Source: an uncultured Peptococcaceae bacterium (lineage in GTDB: Bacteria; Bacillota; Dehalobacteriia; UBA4068; JAAVYR01). From it: 7,043 bases of DNA. The stretch is from positions 1-7,043 of the forward strand of contig CATIYQ010000071.1 of assembly GCA_949739465.1 (NCBI GenBank), written 5' to 3'. Positions 1 through 4,826 of the stretch are shown one piece after another. A model generated the notes under the pieces. The model saw only the letters and a program-made list of their open reading frames with translations, did no database searches and was not told the DNA's origin. Position 1 is the stretch's first letter. Every line of letters begins with the position of its first letter. The position numbers and the translations under genes are program-made.

Positions 1-9
1 GTGTTTTGT

Positions 10-38
10 TTGACACTGCCCTTTTCTTATTATAGAAT
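10..38 (+). promoter_or_regulatory. Sigma-A type promoter P1 of the 3D-domain gene
   Basis: A perfect -35 hexamer TTGACA at 10-15 is separated by exactly 17 bases from TAGAAT at 33-38, one mismatch from the consensus -10. Transcription would begin near 45, leaving a leader of about 75 bases before the start codon at 120. No transcript data support it, but spacing and hexamers are near ideal. Confidence 0.8.
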
Positions 39-56
39 ACGGTCAGAGAAAAAGTT

Positions 57-65
57 TGGTATAAT
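57..65 (+). promoter_or_regulatory. Second promoter P2 with extended -10
   Basis: TGGTATAAT at 57-65 is a perfect TATAAT preceded by the TGn extended -10 element. No good -35 lies 16-18 bases upstream, as is common for extended -10 promoters. Transcription would start near 72. Together with P1 this gives tandem promoters about 27 bases apart. Confidence 0.6.
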
Positions 66-119
66 TTTTTCTCTGTTGGGCATATAGTAAAGCAAAGACG
101 AATTTTTTAGGAGGTATAC

Positions 120-1106
120 ATGAATAGTGAAGCAGCTTGTAGGCAGCTGTCCCATTCTTGGGTAAGGCTAGCCGTCATTCTGCTTACCGCATTATTATTC
201 CTATCATCTTTCGCAGTTTATTTTCTTTTGGAAAAAAATATTGAAATCATCATCGATGGCGAAAGCCGCCAAGTGCTTACCCGAAGTTCTTCTGTGGAAA
301 AAGTATTGGCGGCGGAAGGCATTACGCTAGGGGCTAATGATAAGGTTTTACCTGCATTAGGCGGCAGAGTGCTGAACGGCGCTACCATCCAGGTAACCCG
401 TGCCGTAGAGATGACTGTTCGGGCAGACGGTGAAGAGATTACGATTTCTCACGTTCCTGCCACTACTGAGGAGATATTGGCGGCGGCTAATGTTACCCTC
501 GGTGAAAAGGACTTGGTAAATATGGAGCTGGACGCTATGGTGACAGGGGAAGAACCCATTGAGGTTTCCCGGGTTACTACCAAGGTAGCTTCTTTTATCC
601 AACCTATTGATTATCAGGTAGAACGAATTCCTGATGATACCTTAGAAAAAGGAATTTCCAAAGTCATCGCCAAAGGTCGCGATGGCAAAGAACAGCTTAC
701 CGTAGAAGTTTCTTATGCCGACGGTGAAGAAATCGGACGGGTAGAGCTTGCCTCTGCTGTTTTAGAAGAGCCTGAAAACCAAGTGATAGCCATGGGCACG
801 CTGACTCAGGCAAGCAGGGGCGGTAGAGCTTTTGAATTTAACGAAGCCATGGTGGTAGAGGCGACGGCCTATACCTATACCGGGAATCGTACCGCAACAG
901 GGACGAACCCCAAAGTAGGCACTATTGCTGTGGACCCTCGGGTCATTCCCCTGGGCAGTCGGGTGTATGTAGAAGGCTATGGCTTTGCCACAGCGGAAGA
1001 TACCGGCGGCGCCATTAAAGGCAAGATTATTGATGTGTTCTTAGAAACAGAACACGCTTGCCGTAGCTGGGGACGAAAACAAGTAAAGATTTATGTCTTG
1101 GATTAA
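120..1106 (+). CDS. YabE-like DUF348/G5/3D-domain cell wall protein
   Basis: A 328-residue membrane-anchored surface protein, probably acting on or binding peptidoglycan. A short N-terminal stretch precedes one hydrophobic helix (about residues 16-38), an uncleaved anchor or signal segment. Two DUF348 repeats follow (about 41-95 and 96-153), then a G5 domain (about 154-227) and a C-terminal 3D domain (about 244-328). The three aspartates that name the 3D domain are visible: D272 in AVDPRVIPLG, D294 in AEDTGG and D305 in IIDVFL. The fold is shared with MltA lytic transglycosylases and with resuscitation or stationary-phase wall proteins such as YabE and YocH of Bacillus; cleavage of glycan strands is inferred from that family. 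The start is fixed by AGGAGG at 109-114, five bases before ATG. It has its own promoters and terminator. In Bacillus the order is yabE-rnmV-ksgA; here rsmA follows but rnmV is absent. Confidence 0.9.
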   Translation: MNSEAACRQLSHSWVRLAVILLTALLFLSSFAVYFLLEKNIEIIIDGESRQVLTRSSSVEKVLAAEGITLGANDKVLPALGGRVLNGATIQVTRAVEMTVRADGEEITISHVPATTEEILAAANVTLGEKDLVNMELDAMVTGEEPIEVSRVTTKVASFIQPIDYQVERIPDDTLEKGISKVIAKGRDGKEQLTVEVSYADGEEIGRVELASAVLEEPENQVIAMGTLTQASRGGRAFEFNEAMVVEATAYTYTGNRTATGTNPKVGTIAVDPRVIPLGSRVYVEGYGFATAEDTGGAIKGKIIDVFLETEHACRSWGRKQVKIYVLD

Positions 1107-1197
1107 GCAAACCGTCATAAGACGGTAACGCTTGATGATGAAAAACTGCAACGACACAAAAATAATAATGACTAGGTAAGTTCTCTGGGATAGAGAG

Positions 1198-1232
1198 AAA
1201 AAGGCAACGGATGAAAGTCCGTTGCCTTTTTT
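1198..1232 (+). terminator. Intrinsic terminator after the 3D-domain gene
   Basis: A nine-base-pair stem, GGCAACGGA at 1203-1211 with TCCGTTGCC at 1218-1226, closes a six-base loop and is followed by six T residues. The A run at 1198-1202 can pair with the T run and extend the stem. It ends the upstream unit before the rsmA promoter; the A run means it could also work weakly on the other strand. Confidence 0.92.
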
Positions 1233-1287
1233 ATATGAGAAAGAGGTTTTTCGGAAATTTCATTGGAAAATCAGTTGTTTTGTGATA

Positions 1288-1296
1288 TGGTATAAA
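1288..1296 (+). promoter_or_regulatory. Extended -10 promoter of rsmA
   Basis: TGGTATAAA at 1288-1296 is an extended -10 (TGn plus TATAAA). No convincing -35 stands 16-18 bases upstream. It sits about 25 bases before the rsmA start and downstream of the preceding terminator, so it is the likely driver of rsmA and the membrane gene behind it. Confidence 0.55.
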
Positions 1297-1311
1297 GAGA
1301 TATGCAGAAAC

Positions 1312-1320
1312 AGGAAAGGA
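1312..1320 (+). promoter_or_regulatory. Double ribosome binding site of rsmA
   Basis: AGGAAAGGA holds two AGGA motifs. The first (1312-1315) is six bases from ATG at 1322; the second (1317-1320) is seven bases from the in-frame ATG at 1328. Start choice between these is therefore open, with a two-residue difference. Confidence 0.6.
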
Positions 1321-1321
1321 T

Positions 1322-2224
1322 ATGACCATGGCAGAAAAATCCCAAAAGAAATCCCAGGCAAAGTCCCAGGGAAAGACGAAACAACTGATGGCTGCCAGTG
1401 ATTTTCACGCCAAGAAGAAATGGGGACAAAACTTTCTCTTAGAACCAAAGTTTGTGGAAAAAATCATTGATGCGGCAGATTTAGATAAAGAACAAATCGT
1501 TTTAGAAATCGGTCCGGGGCTGGGGGCGCTTACCCGCCAATTGGCGGAGCAGGCAAAGAAAGTGGTAGCAGTGGAAATCGACGGCGAGCTGGTAACGTTG
1601 CTCCAAGATATTTTAGCGCCCTATGATAATGTGACCGTTCACCACGGCGACGCTATGAAGGTAGATTTAGAACAGTTAGTTCAATCGGAAGCAGCAGAAG
1701 ATGGCAGCCCGGTGTATTTTTCTGTGGTGGCAAATCTGCCCTACTATATTACTACGCCTATCGTCATGCGTCTTTTGGAGCAAAACTGGCATTGGCAGAA
1801 AATGGTGCTGATGGTGCAAAAGGAAGTAGCAGAACGCATGGTTGCCCCTCCTGGCGGCAAAGACTATGGCGCGTTGTCTCTAGGCGTGCAATATCGGGCA
1901 AAGGCAAGTATTGTGACCATCGTGCCGCCGACGGTATTTTATCCCCGTCCACAAGTAGACTCTGCTGTGGTACTGTTGGAGAATCGATTGGAACCGCCTG
2001 TGGCAGTGGATAATGAGAAGATTTTCTTTGGGGTGATTAAGGCTGCTTTTGCCCAACGAAGAAAGACGCTGTTAAACGCTTTGGGTAATAGCGGTATTGC
2101 AGAAGATAAAGAGCAGGTACAGCAAGTTCTGGAAGACTGCGGTATCTCATGTCAGCGGCGAGGGGAAACCTTATCCCTTGAAGAGTTTGCCGCTATTGCC
2201 AACGGCTTTACTTCTTTCGCATAA
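1322..2224 (+). CDS. rsmA: 16S rRNA (adenine1518-N6/adenine1519-N6)-dimethyltransferase
   Basis: RsmA (KsgA) uses S-adenosylmethionine to dimethylate two adjacent adenines in helix 45 of 16S rRNA, a late step and checkpoint in small-subunit assembly in the cytoplasm. The 300-residue protein shows all family motifs: KKWGQNFLL near 32-40, the SAM-binding EIGPGLGALT at 62-71, acidic E85 in VAVEID, D110 in HHGDAM, and the catalytic NLPYY at 138-142. Further on are the VFYPRPQVDSAV segment (205-216) and FAQRRKTLLNAL (243-254), followed by the helical C-terminal domain. The first 25 or so residues form an unusual basic Lys/Ser/Gln extension built from a repeat. Two starts (1322 and 1328) are equally supported by Shine-Dalgarno spacing. 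Loss of this enzyme in other bacteria causes kasugamycin resistance. The downstream membrane gene begins 22 bases after the stop, suggesting cotranscription. Confidence 0.96.
   Translation: MTMAEKSQKKSQAKSQGKTKQLMAASDFHAKKKWGQNFLLEPKFVEKIIDAADLDKEQIVLEIGPGLGALTRQLAEQAKKVVAVEIDGELVTLLQDILAPYDNVTVHHGDAMKVDLEQLVQSEAAEDGSPVYFSVVANLPYYITTPIVMRLLEQNWHWQKMVLMVQKEVAERMVAPPGGKDYGALSLGVQYRAKASIVTIVPPTVFYPRPQVDSAVVLLENRLEPPVAVDNEKIFFGVIKAAFAQRRKTLLNALGNSGIAEDKEQVQQVLEDCGISCQRRGETLSLEEFAAIANGFTSFA
1337..1372 (+). repeat. Three 12-base tandem repeats in the rsmA 5' end
   Basis: Three consecutive 12-base units at 1337-1348, 1349-1360 and 1361-1372 share the core AA(A/G)TCCCA(A/G). Each encodes Lys-Ser-Gln plus one variable residue, giving a basic Ser/Gln tail ahead of the conserved RsmA core. 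The units differ only at their third-position and last-codon bases. Confidence 0.75.
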
Positions 2225-2233
2225 AAATATATT

Positions 2234-2239
2234 GAGGAG
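2234..2239 (+). promoter_or_regulatory. Ribosome binding site deciding the start of the FUSC-like gene
   Basis: GAGGAG lies one base before an ATG at 2241, too close to use, and seven bases before ATG at 2247, the ideal distance. This favours 2247 and argues against a long N-terminal extension overlapping rsmA. Confidence 0.7.
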
Positions 2240-2246
2240 AATGAAA

Positions 2247-2804
2247 ATGGAAGACAGGTATAAAATCGGTAATAGAATCTTAAAAACCAATTTAGCGGTG
2301 TTTTTCTGTTTGCTGTTTGCTTTTTTGACCCATCGTGACAGCGCCTTTTATTCTTCTATCGCTGCTGTGGTGTGTATGCAGAAGTCAACGGATAAGACCA
2401 TACTTGCAGGGTTTAATCGCTTTATCGGTACGGTTATCGGCGGTATGGTGGGTTTTGGGGTGTTGGAGTCGGCGCGGTTTATTCCCCATTATTATGAGTG
2501 GGGCTATCTTTTCACTGTGCCTATCTTAAATATTTTTTTGATTTGGCTTTGTAATACTATTAAGAAACCCGGTTCGGTGGTGATTTGCAGCATTGTTTTT
2601 TTAAGTATTGTTACGGATTTCACACGGGATATTCCAAATACCTGGGAATACGCTACTAGCAGAATTGTAGATACCACCATTGGGATTATCTTCGCTGTGA
2701 TAGTTAATCAGTTTTTCTTTCGTTCTTATGGTGCTGACAGCAAAGAATCAAAAGGTGTTGCAGCAGAGAGTGCTGCCCAAGACCATGTAGAACATCAAGA
2801 ATAA
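2247..2804 (+). CDS. Short FUSC / aromatic acid exporter family-like membrane protein
   Basis: A 185-residue integral membrane protein with about six hydrophobic segments: roughly residues 14-28, 33-45, 58-73, 87-102, 109-123 and 140-158. The pattern of a first helix, a segment reading FYSSIAAVVCMQKSTDKT, then GFNRFIGTVIGGMVG and finally SRIVDTTIGIIFAVIVN is the repeat seen in FUSC and aromatic acid exporter (ArAE_1, formerly DUF939) proteins of Bacillota. Family members are thought to export organic acids or related small molecules, but the substrate here is unknown. Many relatives carry a long C-terminal cytoplasmic domain; this one ends in a short charged tail rich in Ala, Glu and His, so it may be a compact form acting as an oligomer. 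It starts 22 bases after rsmA and ends at the bidirectional terminator, so it is probably read from the rsmA promoter. Confidence 0.8.
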   Translation: MEDRYKIGNRILKTNLAVFFCLLFAFLTHRDSAFYSSIAAVVCMQKSTDKTILAGFNRFIGTVIGGMVGFGVLESARFIPHYYEWGYLFTVPILNIFLIWLCNTIKKPGSVVICSIVFLSIVTDFTRDIPNTWEYATSRIVDTTIGIIFAVIVNQFFFRSYGADSKESKGVAAESAAQDHVEHQE

Positions 2805-2813
2805 AATCATTAT

Positions 2814-2844
2814 AAAAAAGAGGACCGGTTGGTCCTCTTTTTTT
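2814..2844. terminator. Bidirectional intrinsic terminator
   Basis: The stem AAAGAGGACC (2817-2826) pairs perfectly with GGTCCTCTTT (2831-2840) around a GGTT loop. It is flanked by A residues on the left and T residues on the right, so each strand has a U tract after the hairpin. It lies between two convergent genes and should stop both the rsmA unit and the minus-strand hydrolase gene, whose stop codon is ten bases away. Confidence 0.92.
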
Positions 2845-2853
2845 GGTTTATAC

Positions 2854-3534
2854 TTATTTCGCAAAGGCATGGCTGCCAATTTCAGCGGTTTTGGTGAGGC
2901 TGCTAAAGTATTTGCTTTTGGTAACTCTGGGGTTCCAGAAATAGAGACCGCCGTTAGAGGGGTCTTGCCCGCGCATGGCGGCTTCTACCGCTTCATATGC
3001 CGTGTCGCTGGGCGTTCTGTTGATAGCATTGGTTCTGACCACAGTAAATTGATTTGGCGCGTAGAGCACTTGGGTCAATGTATTGGGGAATTTCGGGCTG
3101 TATACGCGGTTAATGACCGTAGCCGCCACTGCTACCTGCCCTTCAAAGGGTTGGTTGCCGGACTCAGCATATACGACTTTTGCCAGCAAATCAATTTCCG
3201 ATTGACTAAGATTGATGATATATTTCGGTGTTTCTGTTTCTTGTGGTTGGGATTCTGTTTCCGTTTCCGTTACCGGGGGTGTACTTTCCGTTGGTGGATT
3301 GCTTTCTTTTTCCCGCAAATCGTCGGTAGCGTTTACCAAAATATTGGTGATTGTTTCGGCATGAGTATTATATGCTTTGTCTAAAAAAGTTTCTTTTTCG
3401 GATTCCTGTTGGATATATTGTTCTGCTAAAGAAGGGTTGGTTTCTTCTGCCAAGGCAACACTGGAGCATACGCCTAAGAGGCAGGAAATGGTCAAAATGA
3501 AAATATATTTTTTGTTTTTGTTTATTGTTTTCAC
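2854..3534 (-). CDS. Exported SleB/CwlJ-like cell wall hydrolase
   Basis: A 226-residue secreted protein with a basic N-terminus, hydrophobic core and likely signal peptidase cleavage after VALA (residue 29). A helical region (30-78) leads to a Pro/Thr/Glu-rich linker (about 79-104), then a C-terminal hydrolase domain of the SleB/CwlJ family (Hydrolase_2, about 109-226). Characteristic segments are AKVVYAESGNQPFEGQVAVAATVINRV (118-143), with E124 as the expected catalytic glutamate, FPNTLTQVLY (149-158), GGLYFWNP (195-202) and the terminal IGSHAF. Family members are lytic transglycosylases cleaving peptidoglycan or spore cortex; with no spore genes in view, vegetative wall turnover is as likely as germination. 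The start is GTG: AAAGGAG at 3542-3548 is seven bases away and no ATG fits. It has its own promoter and shares the bidirectional terminator with the opposing unit. Confidence 0.9.
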   Translation of the reverse strand: MKTINKNKKYIFILTISCLLGVCSSVALAEETNPSLAEQYIQQESEKETFLDKAYNTHAETITNILVNATDDLREKESNPPTESTPPVTETETESQPQETETPKYIINLSQSEIDLLAKVVYAESGNQPFEGQVAVAATVINRVYSPKFPNTLTQVLYAPNQFTVVRTNAINRTPSDTAYEAVEAAMRGQDPSNGGLYFWNPRVTKSKYFSSLTKTAEIGSHAFAK

Positions 3535-3541
3535 AAATAAA

Positions 3542-3548
3542 CTCCTTT
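3542..3548 (-). promoter_or_regulatory. Ribosome binding site supporting a GTG start
   Basis: On the minus strand AAAGGAG is followed by seven A/T bases and then GTG at 3534-3532. This near-perfect Shine-Dalgarno site fixes the GTG start of the hydrolase and is immediately preceded by a small inverted repeat. Confidence 0.85.
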
Positions 3549-3549
3549 C

Positions 3550-3566
3550 TGTCTAGATAGTAGACA
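3550..3566 (-). repeat. Inverted repeat just 5' of the hydrolase Shine-Dalgarno site
   Basis: TGTCTA and TAGACA form a perfect six-base inverted repeat around a five-base loop, ending one base before the Shine-Dalgarno sequence. It may be a leader hairpin affecting ribosome access or a repressor site; neither role can be shown from sequence alone. Confidence 0.45.
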
Positions 3567-3620
3567 CGCTGAATTTGCCGAAACAGACATATTTGCTACT
3601 AAACGAAAAGTATTGTTATT

Positions 3621-3649
3621 ATTATACCAGATTTTGTCTCAAAAGTCAT
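3621..3649 (-). promoter_or_regulatory. Promoter of the SleB-like hydrolase gene
   Basis: On the minus strand TGGTATAAT (3629-3621) is a perfect extended -10. Seventeen bases upstream, ATGACT (3649-3644) matches four of six -35 positions. The predicted leader is about 80 bases and contains the small inverted repeat before the ribosome binding site. Confidence 0.75.
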
Positions 3650-3702
3650 TAGCTTATTTTCCCAGTGGTGATAGTGTAACCAATTCAGCAATATTCTATT
3701 TA

Positions 3703-3734
3703 TTGTAAACCATTTATATGTTTATGGTTGACAA
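3703..3734 (+). promoter_or_regulatory. BirA-type biotin operator upstream of bioB
   Basis: TTGTAAACC (3703-3711) and GGTTGACAA (3726-3734) form an inverted repeat with a 14-base spacer. The left arm is identical to the classical BirA half-site and the right arm differs from GGTTTACAA at one base. The right arm contains the -35 hexamer, so bound biotinyl-AMP-loaded BirA would block RNA polymerase when biotin is plentiful. This is inferred from known bio operators; its place directly before bioB makes it convincing. Confidence 0.88.
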
Positions 3735-3756
3735 TGAGAATGTTTCTGCTTAGAAT
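3728..3756 (+). promoter_or_regulatory. Promoter of bioB
   Basis: A perfect -35 TTGACA at 3728-3733 lies 17 bases before TAGAAT at 3751-3756. Transcription should start near 3763, about 26 bases before the bioB start codon. The -35 is buried in the right half of the BirA-type operator. Confidence 0.85.
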
Positions 3757-3788
3757 AAATTTAATGAAAAAAGAAAGGCGGAAACAGC

Positions 3789-4751
3789 ATGATAGATAAG
3801 AAAATTTTCATAGATGAGATTGCTTGCGGTAGGCGGCTTGCCAAAACCGAATTGTTGGATATGGCGACATGGAACCTTGCTCTCTTGCGAGAGCTTGCTG
3901 ATGGGCTGCGGCAAAAAATGAAGGGCGACAGTTTTGAATTTTGCAGCATTATTAGCGGCAAAAGCGGCAAATGCCCCGAGGATTGTAAATATTGTGCGCA
4001 GTCTGCCCATTATCCTACGGAAGTTTCTTGCCATGGATTACTTAACAAAGAGGAGATTCTTGCCTTTGCCAAATTGCAGGAGACCAGCGGCATTGCTCGT
4101 TTCTCTGTGGTGACCTCCGGAAAAGCGTTGACCGATGAAGAAATTGACTGCTTGTGTGAGACTTATCAAGCGGTAGGAGATACCTTATCAATTCAGTGCT
4201 GTGCTTCTCATGGTTTGCTTACGAAAGAGCAATTTGAGAAACTAAAAGCTGCCGGCGTAACGAGGTATCATAACAATTTAGAAACTTCCCGCCGTTTCTT
4301 CCCGCAAATCTGCACGACGCATACTTATGATGATAAAATCGCTGTCATTAAACGTGCCAAAGAAACAGGACTTTCTGTGTGCAGTGGTGGCATTATCGGC
4401 TTGGGAGAAACCATGGAAGACCGTATGGATATGGCGCTTCAGCTGCGGGAATTAGGTGTTGATTCTACACCTATCAATGTTTTTAATCCCATTCCCGGTA
4501 CGCCTCTTGCCCATATGCCTGTTCTTTGCGCAGAAGAAGTTTGGCGGACGGGGGCGTTGTTTCGTCTTGCTCTGCCCGAAAGCGATATTCGCTTGGCAGG
4601 GGGGAGAGGGCTTTTGGCTGACCAAGGCAAGGGCGCTTTTCTCTCCGGCGCTAACGCCGCTATTACTGGGGATATGTTGACCACTTCCGGTATTTCTGTT
4701 CATAGAGATAAAGAAATCTTGCGGCAAATTGGATTTACTTTTCAGGATTAG
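3789..4751 (+). CDS. bioB: Biotin synthase (radical SAM), possibly the anaerobe-type variant
   Basis: BioB inserts sulfur into dethiobiotin to form the thiophane ring of biotin, the last step of the pathway. The 320-residue protein carries the radical SAM [4Fe-4S] motif C62-x3-C66-x2-C69 (KCPEDCKYC), then YHNNLETS (160-167), VCSGGIIGLGET (197-208), NPIPGTPL (233-240) and IRLAGGRG (267-274). Aligned by eye to the E. coli enzyme from memory, the second-cluster ligands C128, C188 and R260 correspond to C138, C198 and R268, but C97 falls on S106 (RFS in place of RFC). C137, next to C138, is extra. This suggests a different auxiliary cluster, as reported for type II BioB of obligate anaerobes. AAAGGCGG (3774-3781) lies seven bases before ATG. 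No other biotin gene is present, so dethiobiotin is imported or made elsewhere. Biotin control is predicted from the operator. Confidence 0.95.
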   Translation: MIDKKIFIDEIACGRRLAKTELLDMATWNLALLRELADGLRQKMKGDSFEFCSIISGKSGKCPEDCKYCAQSAHYPTEVSCHGLLNKEEILAFAKLQETSGIARFSVVTSGKALTDEEIDCLCETYQAVGDTLSIQCCASHGLLTKEQFEKLKAAGVTRYHNNLETSRRFFPQICTTHTYDDKIAVIKRAKETGLSVCSGGIIGLGETMEDRMDMALQLRELGVDSTPINVFNPIPGTPLAHMPVLCAEEVWRTGALFRLALPESDIRLAGGRGLLADQGKGAFLSGANAAITGDMLTTSGISVHRDKEILRQIGFTFQD

Positions 4752-4784
4752 CAGGAAAACAAAACTTTCTGTGGAATTGTTAAT

Positions 4785-4798
4785 GGAACGTTTGTTCG
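4785..4798 (+). promoter_or_regulatory. LexA/DinR box (SOS operator) upstream of rmuC
   Basis: Read on the minus strand the 14 bases are CGAACAAACGTTCC, which fits the Bacillus-type LexA (DinR) consensus CGAAC-RNRY-GTTYC at every position. It is the only GAAC-N4-GTTC site I found in the window and sits 28 bases before the predicted rmuC start and 33 bases after the bioB stop. A weak -35 (TTGTTA, 4777-4782) and AT-rich -10-like bases around 4800-4807 flank it, so LexA binding would cover the promoter spacer. LexA control is inferred. Confidence 0.72.
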
Positions 4799-4810
4799 AT
4801 TCTTAATTAA

Positions 4811-4820
4811 AAGGATGAGG
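4811..4820 (+). promoter_or_regulatory. Ribosome binding site deciding the rmuC start
   Basis: AAGGATGAGG ends six bases before ATG at 4827. The earlier in-frame ATG at 4815 lies inside this purine-rich site and has no properly spaced Shine-Dalgarno sequence, so 4827 is preferred. Confidence 0.7.
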
Positions 4821-4826
4821 CGTGCC

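Noticed and set aside
1111..1126. Small hairpin ACCGTC-ATAA-GACGGT just after the 3D-domain gene stop
   Set aside because: Perfect six-base stem but no T tract, and a strong terminator follows about 75 bases later. It may stabilise the mRNA end, but nothing more can be supported.
2097..2246. Longer N-terminus for the FUSC-like protein overlapping the rsmA end
   Set aside because: The extension reads through rsmA in another frame, and a good Shine-Dalgarno site marks the start at 2247.
3220..3300. Short repeats of TTCCGT in the minus-strand gene
   Set aside because: They encode the Thr/Glu/Pro linker of the hydrolase and are explained by low-complexity codons, not by a separate repeat element.
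2869..3384. 171-codon open frame on the plus strand
   Set aside because: It lies wholly inside the minus-strand SleB-like gene, which has a signal peptide, family motifs and a good ribosome binding site; the plus-strand translation resembles nothing known.
3463..3480. Possible lipobox (LGVC) in the SleB-like signal peptide
   Set aside because: The residues before Cys23 do not fit the lipobox, which needs a small residue at -1, and a standard VALA cleavage site follows, so a lipoprotein is unlikely.
3750..4034. Minus-strand 94-codon frame with a hydrophobic alanine-rich stretch
   Set aside because: It overlaps the bioB promoter and the radical SAM coding region; it is an antisense shadow of bioB.
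4752..4776. Possible terminator between bioB and rmuC
   Set aside because: Only an imperfect six-pair stem with a wobble pair and no following T run; not credible as an intrinsic terminator.
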